Assembly (NCBI GenBank): GCA_031411575.1
Contig: JANOBJ010000209.1
Span: 1 to 34,532, forward strand
Source: JANOBJ01 sp031411575
GTDB lineage: Bacteria; Pseudomonadota; Gammaproteobacteria; Burkholderiales; Burkholderiaceae_C
Reading direction: 5' to 3'
DNA length: 34,532 nucleotides
A program made the translations under genes and the position numbers. The notes beneath the pieces are model-generated. The model was not told the origin of the DNA. It worked only from the letters and a program-made list of their open reading frames with translations, and ran no database searches. Positions 22,421 through 30,596 of the stretch are shown here, piece after piece; within the stretch, counting starts at the first letter, position 1, and each line of letters opens with the position of its first letter.

Positions 22421-23752
22421 TCAATCGGCCAGGTAGGGGTGGCGCATCAGAATGGTGTGGTCGCGGTCCGGGCTGGTCGAGATGATATCGACCGGCACGC
22501 CCGTAACCTGCGCGATGCGCTGCAGGTACAGCTGGGCGTTGATCGGCAGCTTGTCGTACTGCGTCACGCCCACGGTGGACTGGGTCCAGCCCGGCAGCGT
22601 CTCGTACACCGGCTTGCAGCGCGAGATTTCATCGGCGCCCATCGGCAGGATATCGGTGTGCTCGCCGTCCAGCTCGTAGCCGGTGCACAGCAGCAGTTCG
22701 GCAATGCCGTCCAGCACGTCGAGCTTGGTGATGCACAGGCCCGACAGGCCATTGACCTGTGCGCTGCGCTTGAGCAGCGCCGCGTCAAACCAGCCGCAGC
22801 GGCGGCTTCGGCCGGTGGTCACGCCCTTCTCGGCCCCCACGGTGGACAGGTGGTAACCCACCGTGCCCGGGGTTTCCCAGTCGAGTTCGGTCGGGAACGG
22901 CCCGCCGCCGACCCGCGTGCAGTAGGCCTTGGTGATGCCCAGGATGTAGTGCAGCATGCCCGGCCCCACACCGGCGCCGGCGGCGGCATTGCCGGCCACG
23001 CAGTTGCTGGAGGTGACGTAGGGGTAGGTGCCGTGGTCCACGTCCAGCAGCGTGCCCTGGGCGCCCTCGAACAGCAGGTTGTCGCCATGCAGGTGCGCCT
23101 CGTTCAGCTCGCGCGACACATCGGCCATCATGGGCTTCAGCAATTCGGCGTGGCGCATGCTTTCGGCGAAGACCGTGTCGAAATCCACCGGCGGCGCATT
23201 CAGGTAGGTGGTCAGCACATGGTTGTGCAGATCGAGCACGACCTTGAGCTTTTCGGCAAAGCGCGCGGGGTGCTTCAGGTCCTGCACGCGCAGCGCGCGG
23301 CGCGCGACCTTGTCTTCGTAGGCGGGGCCGATGCCGCGCCCGGTGGTGCCGATTTTCTCGGTGCCGCCCTGCTCGCGCAATGTCTCGCGCGCCACGTCCA
23401 GCGCGGCGTGGAACGGCAGGATCAGCGGGCAGGCCTCGCTGATGCGCAGGCGCGAGCGCACCTCCACACCCGCCTTCTCCAGGCCTTCGATCTCCTCGAA
23501 CAGCTTGGCCGCTGACAGCACCACGCCGTTGCCGATGTAGCACTTCACGCCCGGGCGCATGATGCCGCTGGGGATCAGGTGCAGCGCAGTCTTGACGCCG
23601 TTGATCACCAGCGTGTGCCCCGCGTTGTGGCCGCCCTGGAAGCGCACCACGCCCTGCGCCATCTCGGTCAGCCAGTCGACCAGCTTGCCCTTGCCCTCGT
23701 CGCCCCACTGGGTACCGACCACCACCACATTGCGACCCGTTGTCTTGTTCAT
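22421..23752 (-). CDS. purA: Adenylosuccinate synthetase
   Basis: 443 residues. The GTP-binding loop GTQWGDEGKGKLVDWL starts at residue 13, with the catalytic Asp18 within GDEGKGK. FQGGHNAGHTL holds the catalytic His, TTGRGIGPAYEDK and FEGAQGTLLDVDHGTYPYVTSSN follow, and the C-terminal sequence is MRHPYLAD. The enzyme joins IMP and Asp using GTP, the first committed step to AMP. The length is slightly above E. coli PurA. hisZ lies 12 bases upstream on the same strand, so the two are probably cotranscribed. The hfq-hflX-hflK-hflC-yjeT-purA order of enterobacteria is kept, with hisZ inserted. Confidence 0.96.
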   Translation of the reverse strand: MNKTTGRNVVVVGTQWGDEGKGKLVDWLTEMAQGVVRFQGGHNAGHTLVINGVKTALHLIPSGIMRPGVKCYIGNGVVLSAAKLFEEIEGLEKAGVEVRSRLRISEACPLILPFHAALDVARETLREQGGTEKIGTTGRGIGPAYEDKVARRALRVQDLKHPARFAEKLKVVLDLHNHVLTTYLNAPPVDFDTVFAESMRHAELLKPMMADVSRELNEAHLHGDNLLFEGAQGTLLDVDHGTYPYVTSSNCVAGNAAAGAGVGPGMLHYILGITKAYCTRVGGGPFPTELDWETPGTVGYHLSTVGAEKGVTTGRSRRCGWFDAALLKRSAQVNGLSGLCITKLDVLDGIAELLLCTGYELDGEHTDILPMGADEISRCKPVYETLPGWTQSTVGVTQYDKLPINAQLYLQRIAQVTGVPVDIISTSPDRDHTILMRHPYLAD

Positions 23753-23764
23753 CTGGAATGTTTT

Positions 23765-24913
23765 CTATATGGCTTTTACGACCCATTGGCCGGCGGCCTG
23801 AAGCAGCTCGCGGTCGCAATGGAATTCATCGATCTCGTTCTCATGCCCCGGCAGTACGCAGACCACGGTCTCGCCCCGGCTGCGCAGGCCGGCAATCGCG
23901 GCCCGCAGGTCGCCTGCTTCGCCCCATGGCGCGCGGATGGCCGCCCTGAGCGGCGGCGGCACCACCACGCCCACCAGCGCCTTCACATCGAGGCTGAAAC
24001 CAGCCGCCGGGCGGTTGCGGCCGAACACGGCGCCCACCTCGTCGTAACGGCCGCCACGCGCCAGGGCGTCGCTCGCGCCCTGCGCGTACACGGCGAACCG
24101 GGTGCCGCTGTAGTAGGCATAGCCGCGCAGGTCGGCCAGATCAAACGTCACGCGCGCGCCCGTGAGCTGACTCGCCAGCCACTTCAAATTGGATAGCGCC
24201 TCATGACCATCCGGTGCGGACTTGAGCACTTTTTCGGCCTCAACCAGCACGCTGGCGTCGCCATACAGGTTGACCAGCGCAAGCAGGCCCTCGCGCGAGG
24301 CTTTGGGGAAGTCGCGGGTCAGGTTGGTCAGCTCACTCGCGTCCTTGGTGGCCAGCGCCGCGTGCACCTGGGCCAGCACCTGCCCGTCGACCGGCACGCC
24401 GGCCAGCAGCGCCCGCACGATGCGCGCATCGGCCAAATCGACGCTCAGGTCTTGCACGCCGGCGCCTTGCAGGCATTCCAGCGTGAGTTGCAGCACTTCC
24501 AGATCAGCTTCCAGCCCCGCATGGCCATAGATTTCGGCGCCAAACTGCAGCGGCTCGCGCGTGGCGTGCGGACGATCGGGGCGCGTGTGCACCACCGGCC
24601 CGCAGTAGCACAGGCGCGCCACGCCGCGCCGGTTCAGCAGGTGGGCGTCGATGCGGGCGACCTGCGGCGTGGTGTCGGCGCGCAGGCCCAAGGTGCGGCC
24701 CGAGAGTTGATCGACCAGCTTGAAGGTCTGCAAATCGAGCGCCTCGCCGGTGCCGGTGAGCAGAGATTCGAGGTGTTCGAGCAGCGGCGGCATGACCAGC
24801 TCGTAGCCGTAGCGACGGGCAGTATCCAGCAATGCGCGGCGGAGTTCTTCGATGTGCCGGGCCTCGGAGGGCAGGACATCGGCAAGGTGATCCGGCAGGA
24901 CCCAGGCGGACAT
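23765..24913 (-). CDS. hisZ: ATP phosphoribosyltransferase regulatory subunit
   Basis: 382 residues from the ATG at 24913 (MSAWVLPDHLADVLPSEARH). It is a class II aminoacyl-tRNA-synthetase-like protein: motif 2 region LCYCGPVVHTRPDRPHATREPLQFGAEIYG, and LRGYAYYSGTRFAVYAQG with GGRYDEVGAVFG. It lacks the HisRS anticodon domain. HisZ binds short-form HisG and makes it active and histidine-sensitive in the first step of histidine synthesis; hisG itself is not in the window. Residues about 232-242 (SAPDGHEALSN) are written by copy 8 of the dispersed element, in a surface-like loop region. Confidence 0.93.
   Translation of the reverse strand: MSAWVLPDHLADVLPSEARHIEELRRALLDTARRYGYELVMPPLLEHLESLLTGTGEALDLQTFKLVDQLSGRTLGLRADTTPQVARIDAHLLNRRGVARLCYCGPVVHTRPDRPHATREPLQFGAEIYGHAGLEADLEVLQLTLECLQGAGVQDLSVDLADARIVRALLAGVPVDGQVLAQVHAALATKDASELTNLTRDFPKASREGLLALVNLYGDASVLVEAEKVLKSAPDGHEALSNLKWLASQLTGARVTFDLADLRGYAYYSGTRFAVYAQGASDALARGGRYDEVGAVFGRNRPAAGFSLDVKALVGVVVPPPLRAAIRAPWGEAGDLRAAIAGLRSRGETVVCVLPGHENEIDEFHCDRELLQAAGQWVVKAI
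24191..24221 (-). repeat. Dispersed palindromic element, copy 8 (partial, inside hisZ)
   Basis: On the minus strand: GTCCGCACCGGATGGTCAT, then GAGGCGCTATCC. The tail is one of the best matches to the consensus, while the palindrome has decayed to GCTATC. It is in frame with hisZ. Confidence 0.6.
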
Positions 24914-25007
24914 GAGTGATTTTTCGGGGTCTGTTAAAACCGGCATTTTACCGGGGTCGCCGACCCGGCTCATCCGGCCAGCCCGACAGATTTGGCTGCC
25001 GGCTGAC

Positions 25008-25196
25008 TTAAACGACGAACCAGAGCAGCAAACCGCCCGCCACCAGGCTGCACAGCCCGAAGAAGCGGATCTGACCGTCATGCAGTTGCAGCATCTGCGT
25101 AAACATGCGGCGCCAGCCACCGGGGCTCAGGAACGGCAGCAAGCCTTCGGCGACGAGCACCAGTGCCAGGGCGGCCCAGAGCGTGTTGCTGTCCAC
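25008..25196 (-). CDS. yjeT: YjeT-like small inner-membrane protein (DUF2065)
   Basis: 62 residues from GTG at 25196. Two hydrophobic helices: TLWAALALVLVAEGLLPFLS and IRFFGLCSLVAGGLLLWFVV. The family signature AEGLLPFLSPGGWRRMF lies between them, with LHDGQIRFFG before the second helix. The function is unknown in the family, but the place after hflC is conserved from E. coli to betaproteobacteria, which supports the call. A weak AAAGG lies upstream. Spacers separate it from hflC (40 bases) and hisZ (94 bases). Confidence 0.82.
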   Translation of the reverse strand: MDSNTLWAALALVLVAEGLLPFLSPGGWRRMFTQMLQLHDGQIRFFGLCSLVAGGLLLWFVV

Positions 25197-25236
25197 CGCG
25201 CCGGACCTTTTGTGGGTTGGCGAGCGAGCGGGATTT

Positions 25237-26142
25237 TTACTTGCGGGCGGGCGCAGCAGGCGCGCCCGCAGCCGCATTGCCGCGCATGGCGCGGAAGAAC
25301 TCAGACGACTGGTCCACCACCACCACATCACCCTTCTTGCTGAAACTGGCCTTGTAGGCGTCCAGGCTGCGGTAGAACTGGGCAAACTGCGGGTCGCGGC
25401 CGAAGGCCTCGCCATACAGGCCGGCGGCCTGGGCGTCGCCGTCGCCCTTGATCTTCTGGGCGTCGCGGTAGGCGTTGGCAATCGTCACCTCGCGCTGGCG
25501 GTCGGCGTCAGCGCGGATCTTTTCGCCCTCGGCCGCGCCGGTGGAACGCAGCTCGTTGGCCACGCGCTTGCGCTCGGCCTCCATGCGACGGTAGACCGAT
25601 TCGGTGATGGCGTCCACGTAGTCGGCACGGGTGAGCCGGACGTCGATGATCTCCATGCCCCAGTTCTTGCTCTGGACCTTTTCCTGGACTTCGCGCTTGA
25701 CCTCGGCCATCAGCGCCTCGCGCTTGGTGGAGATCAGCTCTCTCACGGTTCGCTTGCTGATCTCTTCCTGGAAGGCGTTGCGCACCTCGCGGCTGAGCTG
25801 GTTGGCCCCGGCCGCCTCGTCTACACCGATGGCACGGATGTATTCCGACGGGTTGGTGATGCGCCAGCGCAGATACCAGTCAATCACCAGCCTTTGCTTC
25901 TCGGCCGTGAGCACCGGCTCGGTATCGGTGCTGTCCAGCGTGAGCAGCCGCTTGTCGAGGTACTTCACGTCCTGGAACGGCGGCGGCAGCTTGAAGTTCA
26001 AACCGGGCTCGGTGATGACTTCCTTGATCTGGCCGAGTGCGTACAGCACCCCGTACTGGCGCTGGTCAACGACAAACAGCATCGAGCTGAGCAAGCCCAG
26101 CAGGATCAGCAGGCCAGTAACGATAAATCCAATGCGGTTCAT
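25237..26142 (-). CDS. hflC: HflC, modulator of FtsH protease
   Basis: 301 residues from the ATG at 26142 (MNRIGFIVTGLLILLGLLSS). An N-terminal membrane anchor is followed by the SPFH/band 7 domain (VVDQRQYGVLYALGQ, ITEPGLNFKLPPPFQDV, DKRLLTLDS). A long helical segment rich in Arg/Glu/Ala then contains RMEAERKRVANELRSTGAAEGEKIRADAD. With HflK it builds the large periplasm-facing ring around FtsH and limits its access to membrane substrates. The gene starts 10 bases after hflK. Confidence 0.94.
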   Translation of the reverse strand: MNRIGFIVTGLLILLGLLSSMLFVVDQRQYGVLYALGQIKEVITEPGLNFKLPPPFQDVKYLDKRLLTLDSTDTEPVLTAEKQRLVIDWYLRWRITNPSEYIRAIGVDEAAGANQLSREVRNAFQEEISKRTVRELISTKREALMAEVKREVQEKVQSKNWGMEIIDVRLTRADYVDAITESVYRRMEAERKRVANELRSTGAAEGEKIRADADRQREVTIANAYRDAQKIKGDGDAQAAGLYGEAFGRDPQFAQFYRSLDAYKASFSKKGDVVVVDQSSEFFRAMRGNAAAGAPAAPARK

Positions 26143-26152
26143 GGTGTTTCTC

Positions 26153-27562
26153 TCAGCGTGGATCGCGGTCGCGGGTGCGGCCGTCACGCGCGCGTGAATC
26201 ATTGGGTGCCACGGTGGCGGGCGCTGCCGGCGTGGTGGGTCCGGTGGCGGGCGCGGTCATCGCGTCAGCCGCCGGCCCGCTCTGGGCTGCCATCTGCATG
26301 ATCTTGTCCAGCGGCAGGTACAGCAGGTTGGAGCCCTGGCGTGAGTCAATCAGCACTTTGGTCACGCTGCCATAGATCTGCTGCATCGCGTCCACGTACA
26401 TGCGGTCGCGCGTGACCTGCGGCGCCTTCTGGTATTCGGTCAGGACCGAGCGAAAGCGCTGGGCGTCGCCCTCGGCCTGCGCGACGATCCGGGCTTTGTA
26501 GGCTTCGGACTCTTCCTTCAGCCGTGAGGCAGAACCCACCGCGCGCGGAATCACGTCGTTGGCATACGCCTGCGCCTCGTTCTTGGCGCGCTCACGTTCC
26601 TGGCCGGCCTTGAGCACATCGTCGAACGCAGCCTGCACCTGCTCGGGAGGCCGGACGCCACCCTGCTGCATGTTGATGCCCATCACCTCAACCCCTACCT
26701 TGTAGCGGTCCAGAATGGTTTGCATCAGCTTGCGCACGCGCGGGCCGATCTGCTCGCGATCCTCACCCAGCGCGGTGTCCATGCGCATCTTGCCCACCAC
26801 TTCGCGCACCGCTGTCTCAGCCGCCTGCACCACGGCGTCCGCCGGGTTTTTGCTCTCAAACAGATAAGCACGCGCATCGCTCAACCGGTACTGCACGGCG
26901 AACTTGATCTCCACGATGTTCTCGTCTTCGGTGAGCATGGCCGACTCGCGCAGGCCGGTGGCCTTGATCACGGTGTCGCGCCCGACATCGACCGAGCGGA
27001 TCTGCGTGACAAAGATCACCTCGTGGCGCTGGATCGGGTATGGCAGACGCCAGTTGAAACCCGCGCCCACGGTCGACTTGTACTTGCCAAACTGCGTGAT
27101 GACAGCCTGCTGACCTTCCTGCACGATAAAGAAGCCGGTGCCCAGCCAGATCAGCGCCACCACGGCGGCCACCAAGCCCACGCCAATGCCGGCGCTCTTC
27201 ATGTCGGGCTGGAACCCGCCGCCGCCAAACCCGCCGTTGTTGCCGCCACCGCCACGGTTCTTGCCGCCGCCAAACAGGCCGCCAAGCTTGCGGTTGAAAT
27301 CGCGCCACAACTCATCCAGATCGGGCGGCCCCTGGTTGGGCCCCTTGCCGCGACCGCCGCCATTGCCCCCCCCGCCGCCATTCGGTGGGTTGTTCTTGGG
27401 CTCTGGATCGGGTCGCTGGCCATCCGGCTGCGAATTGCCCTGCTGCGTGTTGTCGGCCGACTTGTCGTCTCCACGGCCCCAACGAGGGTCATTGAGGTTG
27501 AACATGCCCCTGATCCGGCCTTGCAGCCCGGCCCAGCTGATGGCCCGTAAATTGAAATTCAT
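26153..27562 (-). CDS. hflK: HflK, modulator of FtsH protease
   Basis: 469 residues. The N terminus holds the family signature FNLNDPRWGRG (21-31) and a cytoplasmic tail extremely rich in Gly, Asn and Pro (60-118), then a membrane helix (about 125-147). The SPFH domain follows (EGQQAVITQFGKYKSTVGAGFNWRLPYP), with coiled regions containing RARVYLFES-like and KEESEAYKARIVAQAEGDAQRF segments. The Ala/Pro tail ends RDGRTRDRDPR. The start at 27562 has no clear ribosome site; the Met at 27505 (MFNLNDPRWGRG) is an alternative. It forms the HflKC complex with the downstream gene. Confidence 0.93.
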   Translation of the reverse strand: MNFNLRAISWAGLQGRIRGMFNLNDPRWGRGDDKSADNTQQGNSQPDGQRPDPEPKNNPPNGGGGGNGGGRGKGPNQGPPDLDELWRDFNRKLGGLFGGGKNRGGGGNNGGFGGGGFQPDMKSAGIGVGLVAAVVALIWLGTGFFIVQEGQQAVITQFGKYKSTVGAGFNWRLPYPIQRHEVIFVTQIRSVDVGRDTVIKATGLRESAMLTEDENIVEIKFAVQYRLSDARAYLFESKNPADAVVQAAETAVREVVGKMRMDTALGEDREQIGPRVRKLMQTILDRYKVGVEVMGINMQQGGVRPPEQVQAAFDDVLKAGQERERAKNEAQAYANDVIPRAVGSASRLKEESEAYKARIVAQAEGDAQRFRSVLTEYQKAPQVTRDRMYVDAMQQIYGSVTKVLIDSRQGSNLLYLPLDKIMQMAAQSGPAADAMTAPATGPTTPAAPATVAPNDSRARDGRTRDRDPR

Positions 27563-27603
27563 GCGATTGCGTCTTGGTTGGTTCTTGACCGGATTGTGCC
27601 CAA

Positions 27604-28791
27604 TCAGGCAGCGGCTTCTCGAAAGTCCGGGAATTGCGGGGTACTTGGCGTGCCAGTGGCTGGCCGCGCCACCACTTCAGCGAGCTTCAGGCGAAGGGCT
27701 GGAATGCCCTCCCCCGTGCGTGCGCTGACAAACACCCGGGGGACCTGAACGCCATCGATTTCCATCATGTCGCTCAGGTGATGGGGATGGCGCTCTTTTT
27801 CAAGGGCGTCGAGTTTGTTGAAGACCAGCAATTGCGGCACCGAAGTGGCGCCGATCTCGGCCAGCACCCGCTGCACGTCCGCCATCTGCTCGGGGAAGTG
27901 CGGATTGGCGGCGTCGACCACATGCAGCAGCAGGTCGGCATCGGCCGCTTCCTGCAGCGTGGCCTGGAAGGCATCGATCAGGCCGTGCGGCAAGTCGCGG
28001 ATGAAGCCCACCGTATCCGACAGCGACACCGAGCGGCCACCTCCCTGGTCATCGCCGATGTAGAGCTGTCGAGTGGTGGTGTCCAGCGTGGCAAACAGCT
28101 GGTCGGCCGCATAGGCGCGCGCCTTGACCAGCGCATTGAACAAGGTGCTCTTGCCGGCATTGGTGTAGCCCACCAGCGAGATGGTGAACGCGCCCTGGCG
28201 CTCACGCTGGCGGCGCTGGGTGCTGCGCTGGCGCTTGACCTTTTCCAGCCGCTCCTTGGTGCGCTTGATGGCCTCCCCGATCATGCGGCGGTCGAGTTCG
28301 ATCTGGGTTTCGCCGGGGCCGCCGCGGGTGCCGATACCCCCCCGCTGACGTTCCAGGTGAGACCACCGGCGCACCAGTCTGGTGCTCAGGTACTGCAGGC
28401 GGGCCAGTTCAACCTGCAATTTACCTTCGTGGCTGCGCGCGCGCTGGGCGAAGATTTCCAGAATCAGCAAGGTGCGGTCGTTGACCGGCAGCTCCAGCTT
28501 GCGCTCCAGATTGCGTTGCTGGGCCGGGCTCAGGGCCTGGTCGAACAGGATCTCCGTCGCGCCGTGCATGTCAGCCAGCAGCTTGATCTCGTCGGCCTTG
28601 CCACTGCCAATGAACAGCGCCGCGTCCGGCGCCTTGCGCTTGCAGGTGATGCGCGCGACCGGACGCAGCCCCGCTGTGGCGGCCAGCAGGCCGAGCTCTT
28701 CGAGCGCGCAGTCGAAATTGGGCAAGCCAAAATCCACGCCAACGAGGATCGCTGGCGCTGGCAGGTCGGCAAGCGGGTTCGGAACTATCAA
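27604..28791 (-). CDS. hflX: HflX ribosome-associated GTPase
   Basis: 395 residues. The N-terminal HflX domain (ILVGVDFG, FIGSGKADEIK, FDQALSPAQQRNLERKL) is followed by the coiled linker and GGIGTRGGPGETQIELDRR. The G domain has P-loop GYTNAGKST (208-216), DTVGFIRDLP (G3) and NKLD (G4). HflX splits stalled or heat-damaged 70S ribosomes. The start is TTG at 28791: an in-frame TGA lies only three codons upstream and no ATG precedes the conserved ILVGVDFG. It is part of the hfq-hflX-hflK-hflC unit. Confidence 0.92.
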   Translation of the reverse strand: MIVPNPLADLPAPAILVGVDFGLPNFDCALEELGLLAATAGLRPVARITCKRKAPDAALFIGSGKADEIKLLADMHGATEILFDQALSPAQQRNLERKLELPVNDRTLLILEIFAQRARSHEGKLQVELARLQYLSTRLVRRWSHLERQRGGIGTRGGPGETQIELDRRMIGEAIKRTKERLEKVKRQRSTQRRQRERQGAFTISLVGYTNAGKSTLFNALVKARAYAADQLFATLDTTTRQLYIGDDQGGGRSVSLSDTVGFIRDLPHGLIDAFQATLQEAADADLLLHVVDAANPHFPEQMADVQRVLAEIGATSVPQLLVFNKLDALEKERHPHHLSDMMEIDGVQVPRVFVSARTGEGIPALRLKLAEVVARPATGTPSTPQFPDFREAAA

Positions 28792-28851
28792 TTCAGCGGT
28801 TCATCGATGCCCACGGTCCGCCCGGCCATCCCGACAGCCTGGCCGAACCGT

Positions 28852-29106
28852 TCACGCGGAGGGCGCGCCCGATTCGGCGCCTTCGGCGGCAGAGAAATTC
28901 ACTGCGCGCCCGGGCACGATGGTGGAGATGGCGTGCTTGTACACCATCTGGGTCACGGTGTTGCGCAACAGCACAACGTACTGGTCAAACGACTCAATCT
29001 GCCCCTGAAGCTTGATGCCGTTGACGAGGTAAATCGACACTGGCACATGTTCGCGACGCAAGGTATTGAGGAAAGGATCCTGAAGTAACTGCCCTTTATT
29101 GCTCAC
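28852..29106 (-). CDS. hfq: RNA chaperone Hfq
   Basis: 84 residues from GTG at 29106. The Sm fold is complete: Sm1 (GQLLQDPFLNTLRREHVPVS then IYLVNGIKLQGQIESFDQYVV) and Sm2 (MVYKHAISTIVPGRAV). Gln8 and the rim Arg-Arg-Glu are present. The C-terminal tail is short (SAAEGAESGAPSA), as in other betaproteobacteria. It forms a hexamer that pairs small RNAs with mRNAs. GGAGA lies five bases before the start. hflX follows after a short gap. Confidence 0.96.
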   Translation of the reverse strand: MSNKGQLLQDPFLNTLRREHVPVSIYLVNGIKLQGQIESFDQYVVLLRNTVTQMVYKHAISTIVPGRAVNFSAAEGAESGAPSA

Positions 29107-29142
29107 GATATTCTCCGTGTTCGAAGCGTTGTAGGAACTGGC

Positions 29143-29170
29143 ACATTACCACAGCGACCCAGCCGTGCAA
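29143..29170 (-). promoter_or_regulatory. Candidate promoter for hfq
   Basis: On the minus strand TTGCAC (29170-29165) and TAATGT (29148-29143) are separated by 16 bases, with TGG before the -10 (extended type). Both hexamers match consensus only partly. The preceding spacer also has a small hairpin GCGCCGGGGCGC (29231-29242) right after the der stop. Confidence 0.35.
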
Positions 29171-29243
29171 GTCAGCCGCCATCGATACCCGGACACATGG
29201 GTGCGGGGTGCCGCGCTTCAAGTGCGCACCGCGCCGGGGCGCC

Positions 29244-30581
29244 TCAATCCTTGTCGGCGTACGGGTTCTGCGACGTCTTCATCTCGATGCGCAGGGGTGT
29301 GCCCACCAGGTTGAATTCCTTGCGGAAACGCCCTTCCAGGAAGCGCTTGTAGGCCGCCGTGACGTGCTCGAGCGAGTTGCCGTGGACCACGATCACCGGT
29401 GGGTTCATGCCGCCCTGGTGCGCGTAGCGCAGCTTGGGGCGGAACATGCCGGCGCGCTTGGGACTCTGGAACTGCACCGATTCGAGCAGCAGGCGCGTGA
29501 GCACCGGCGTCGGCATTTTGCACATGGCAGACTTGTGCGCTTGGGCAATTGAGTCCCAGACCGGGCCCAGGCCCTGGCGCTTGCGTGCTGAAATAAAGTG
29601 CATGGGCGCAAACTTCAGGAACGCCAGCCGCAATTCGATCGAGCGCTGCAGCTGCTCGCGCTGGTAGTCGTCCACCGCGTCCCATTTGTTCACCGCGAGC
29701 ACCACGGCACGACCACTTTCGAGGATGTAGCCGGCAATGTGCGCGTCCTGATCGGTCACGCCTTCGGTGGCGTCGAGCAGCAGCAGCACGACATTGGCGG
29801 TTTCGATCGCCTGCAGCGTCTTGACCACCGAGAATTTCTCGATCGCCTCGAACACCTTGCCCTTGCGGCGCAGGCCGGCCGTGTCGATCAGCTCAAACTG
29901 CTGGCCATTGCGCTCAAACGGCACCGTGATGGCGTCGCGCGTGGTGCCCGGCTGGTCAAACGCCACCAGGCGCTCCTCGCCCAGCCAGGTGTTGATGAGG
30001 GTGGATTTGCCGACATTGGGTCGGCCGGCCACGGCCAGCTTGATCACGCCGTCGTCCACGGCCTCGGTGTCGTCGTCCGGATCGGGCAGGTTCAGCGGGT
30101 CGAGGGCCAGATCGACCAGGCTGCGAATGCCTTGCCCGTGCGCGGCCGACACCGCGTGCACCTCACCCAGCCCGAGTTCGAAAAACTCGCCCAGTTGCGC
30201 GCCCTCGGTCATGCCCTCAGCCTTGTTGGCCGCCAGCACGCAGAGTTTGCCCAGACGGCGCAGGTATTTGGCGATGTCATGGTCCTGCGCCGACAGGCCG
30301 GCCCGCGCATCGACCACGAAGATCACCACATCCGCCTCGGCCACGGCCTGTCGCGTCTGCTTGGCCATTTCCTTGTAGATGCCGCTGGTGGCGTCGGGCT
30401 CGAAACCACCGGTATCGATCACGATGAATTCATACCGGCCCTGGCGACCATTGCCATAGTGGCGGTCGCGCGTGAGGCCCGCAAAATCGGCCACGATCGC
30501 GTCGCGCGACTTGGTGAGCCGGTTGAACAGCGTCGATTTGCCGACGTTGGGTCGGCCCACAAGGGCAATAACCGGCTTCAC
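29244..30581 (-). CDS. der: Ribosome assembly GTPase Der (EngA)
   Basis: 445 residues with two tandem G domains. The first P-loop is GRPNVGKST at 9-17 with DTGGF (G3) and NKAEG (G4). The second P-loop is GRPNVGKST at 186-194 with DTAGLRRKGKV and NKWD. The C-terminal KH-like domain ends in PVIVVHGNSLEHVTAAYKRFLEG and FNLVGTPLRIEMKTSQNPY. Der is needed for 50S subunit assembly. bamB lies 15 bases upstream on the same strand, a conserved pairing. Confidence 0.96.
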   Translation of the reverse strand: MKPVIALVGRPNVGKSTLFNRLTKSRDAIVADFAGLTRDRHYGNGRQGRYEFIVIDTGGFEPDATSGIYKEMAKQTRQAVAEADVVIFVVDARAGLSAQDHDIAKYLRRLGKLCVLAANKAEGMTEGAQLGEFFELGLGEVHAVSAAHGQGIRSLVDLALDPLNLPDPDDDTEAVDDGVIKLAVAGRPNVGKSTLINTWLGEERLVAFDQPGTTRDAITVPFERNGQQFELIDTAGLRRKGKVFEAIEKFSVVKTLQAIETANVVLLLLDATEGVTDQDAHIAGYILESGRAVVLAVNKWDAVDDYQREQLQRSIELRLAFLKFAPMHFISARKRQGLGPVWDSIAQAHKSAMCKMPTPVLTRLLLESVQFQSPKRAGMFRPKLRYAHQGGMNPPVIVVHGNSLEHVTAAYKRFLEGRFRKEFNLVGTPLRIEMKTSQNPYADKD

Positions 30582-30596
30582 GGGGTGTTCCGCTGC

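Noticed and set aside
24914..25120. N-terminal extension of HisZ up to 25120
   Set aside because: It overlaps yjeT, has no family similarity, and MSAWVLPDHLADVLP is the normal HisZ start.
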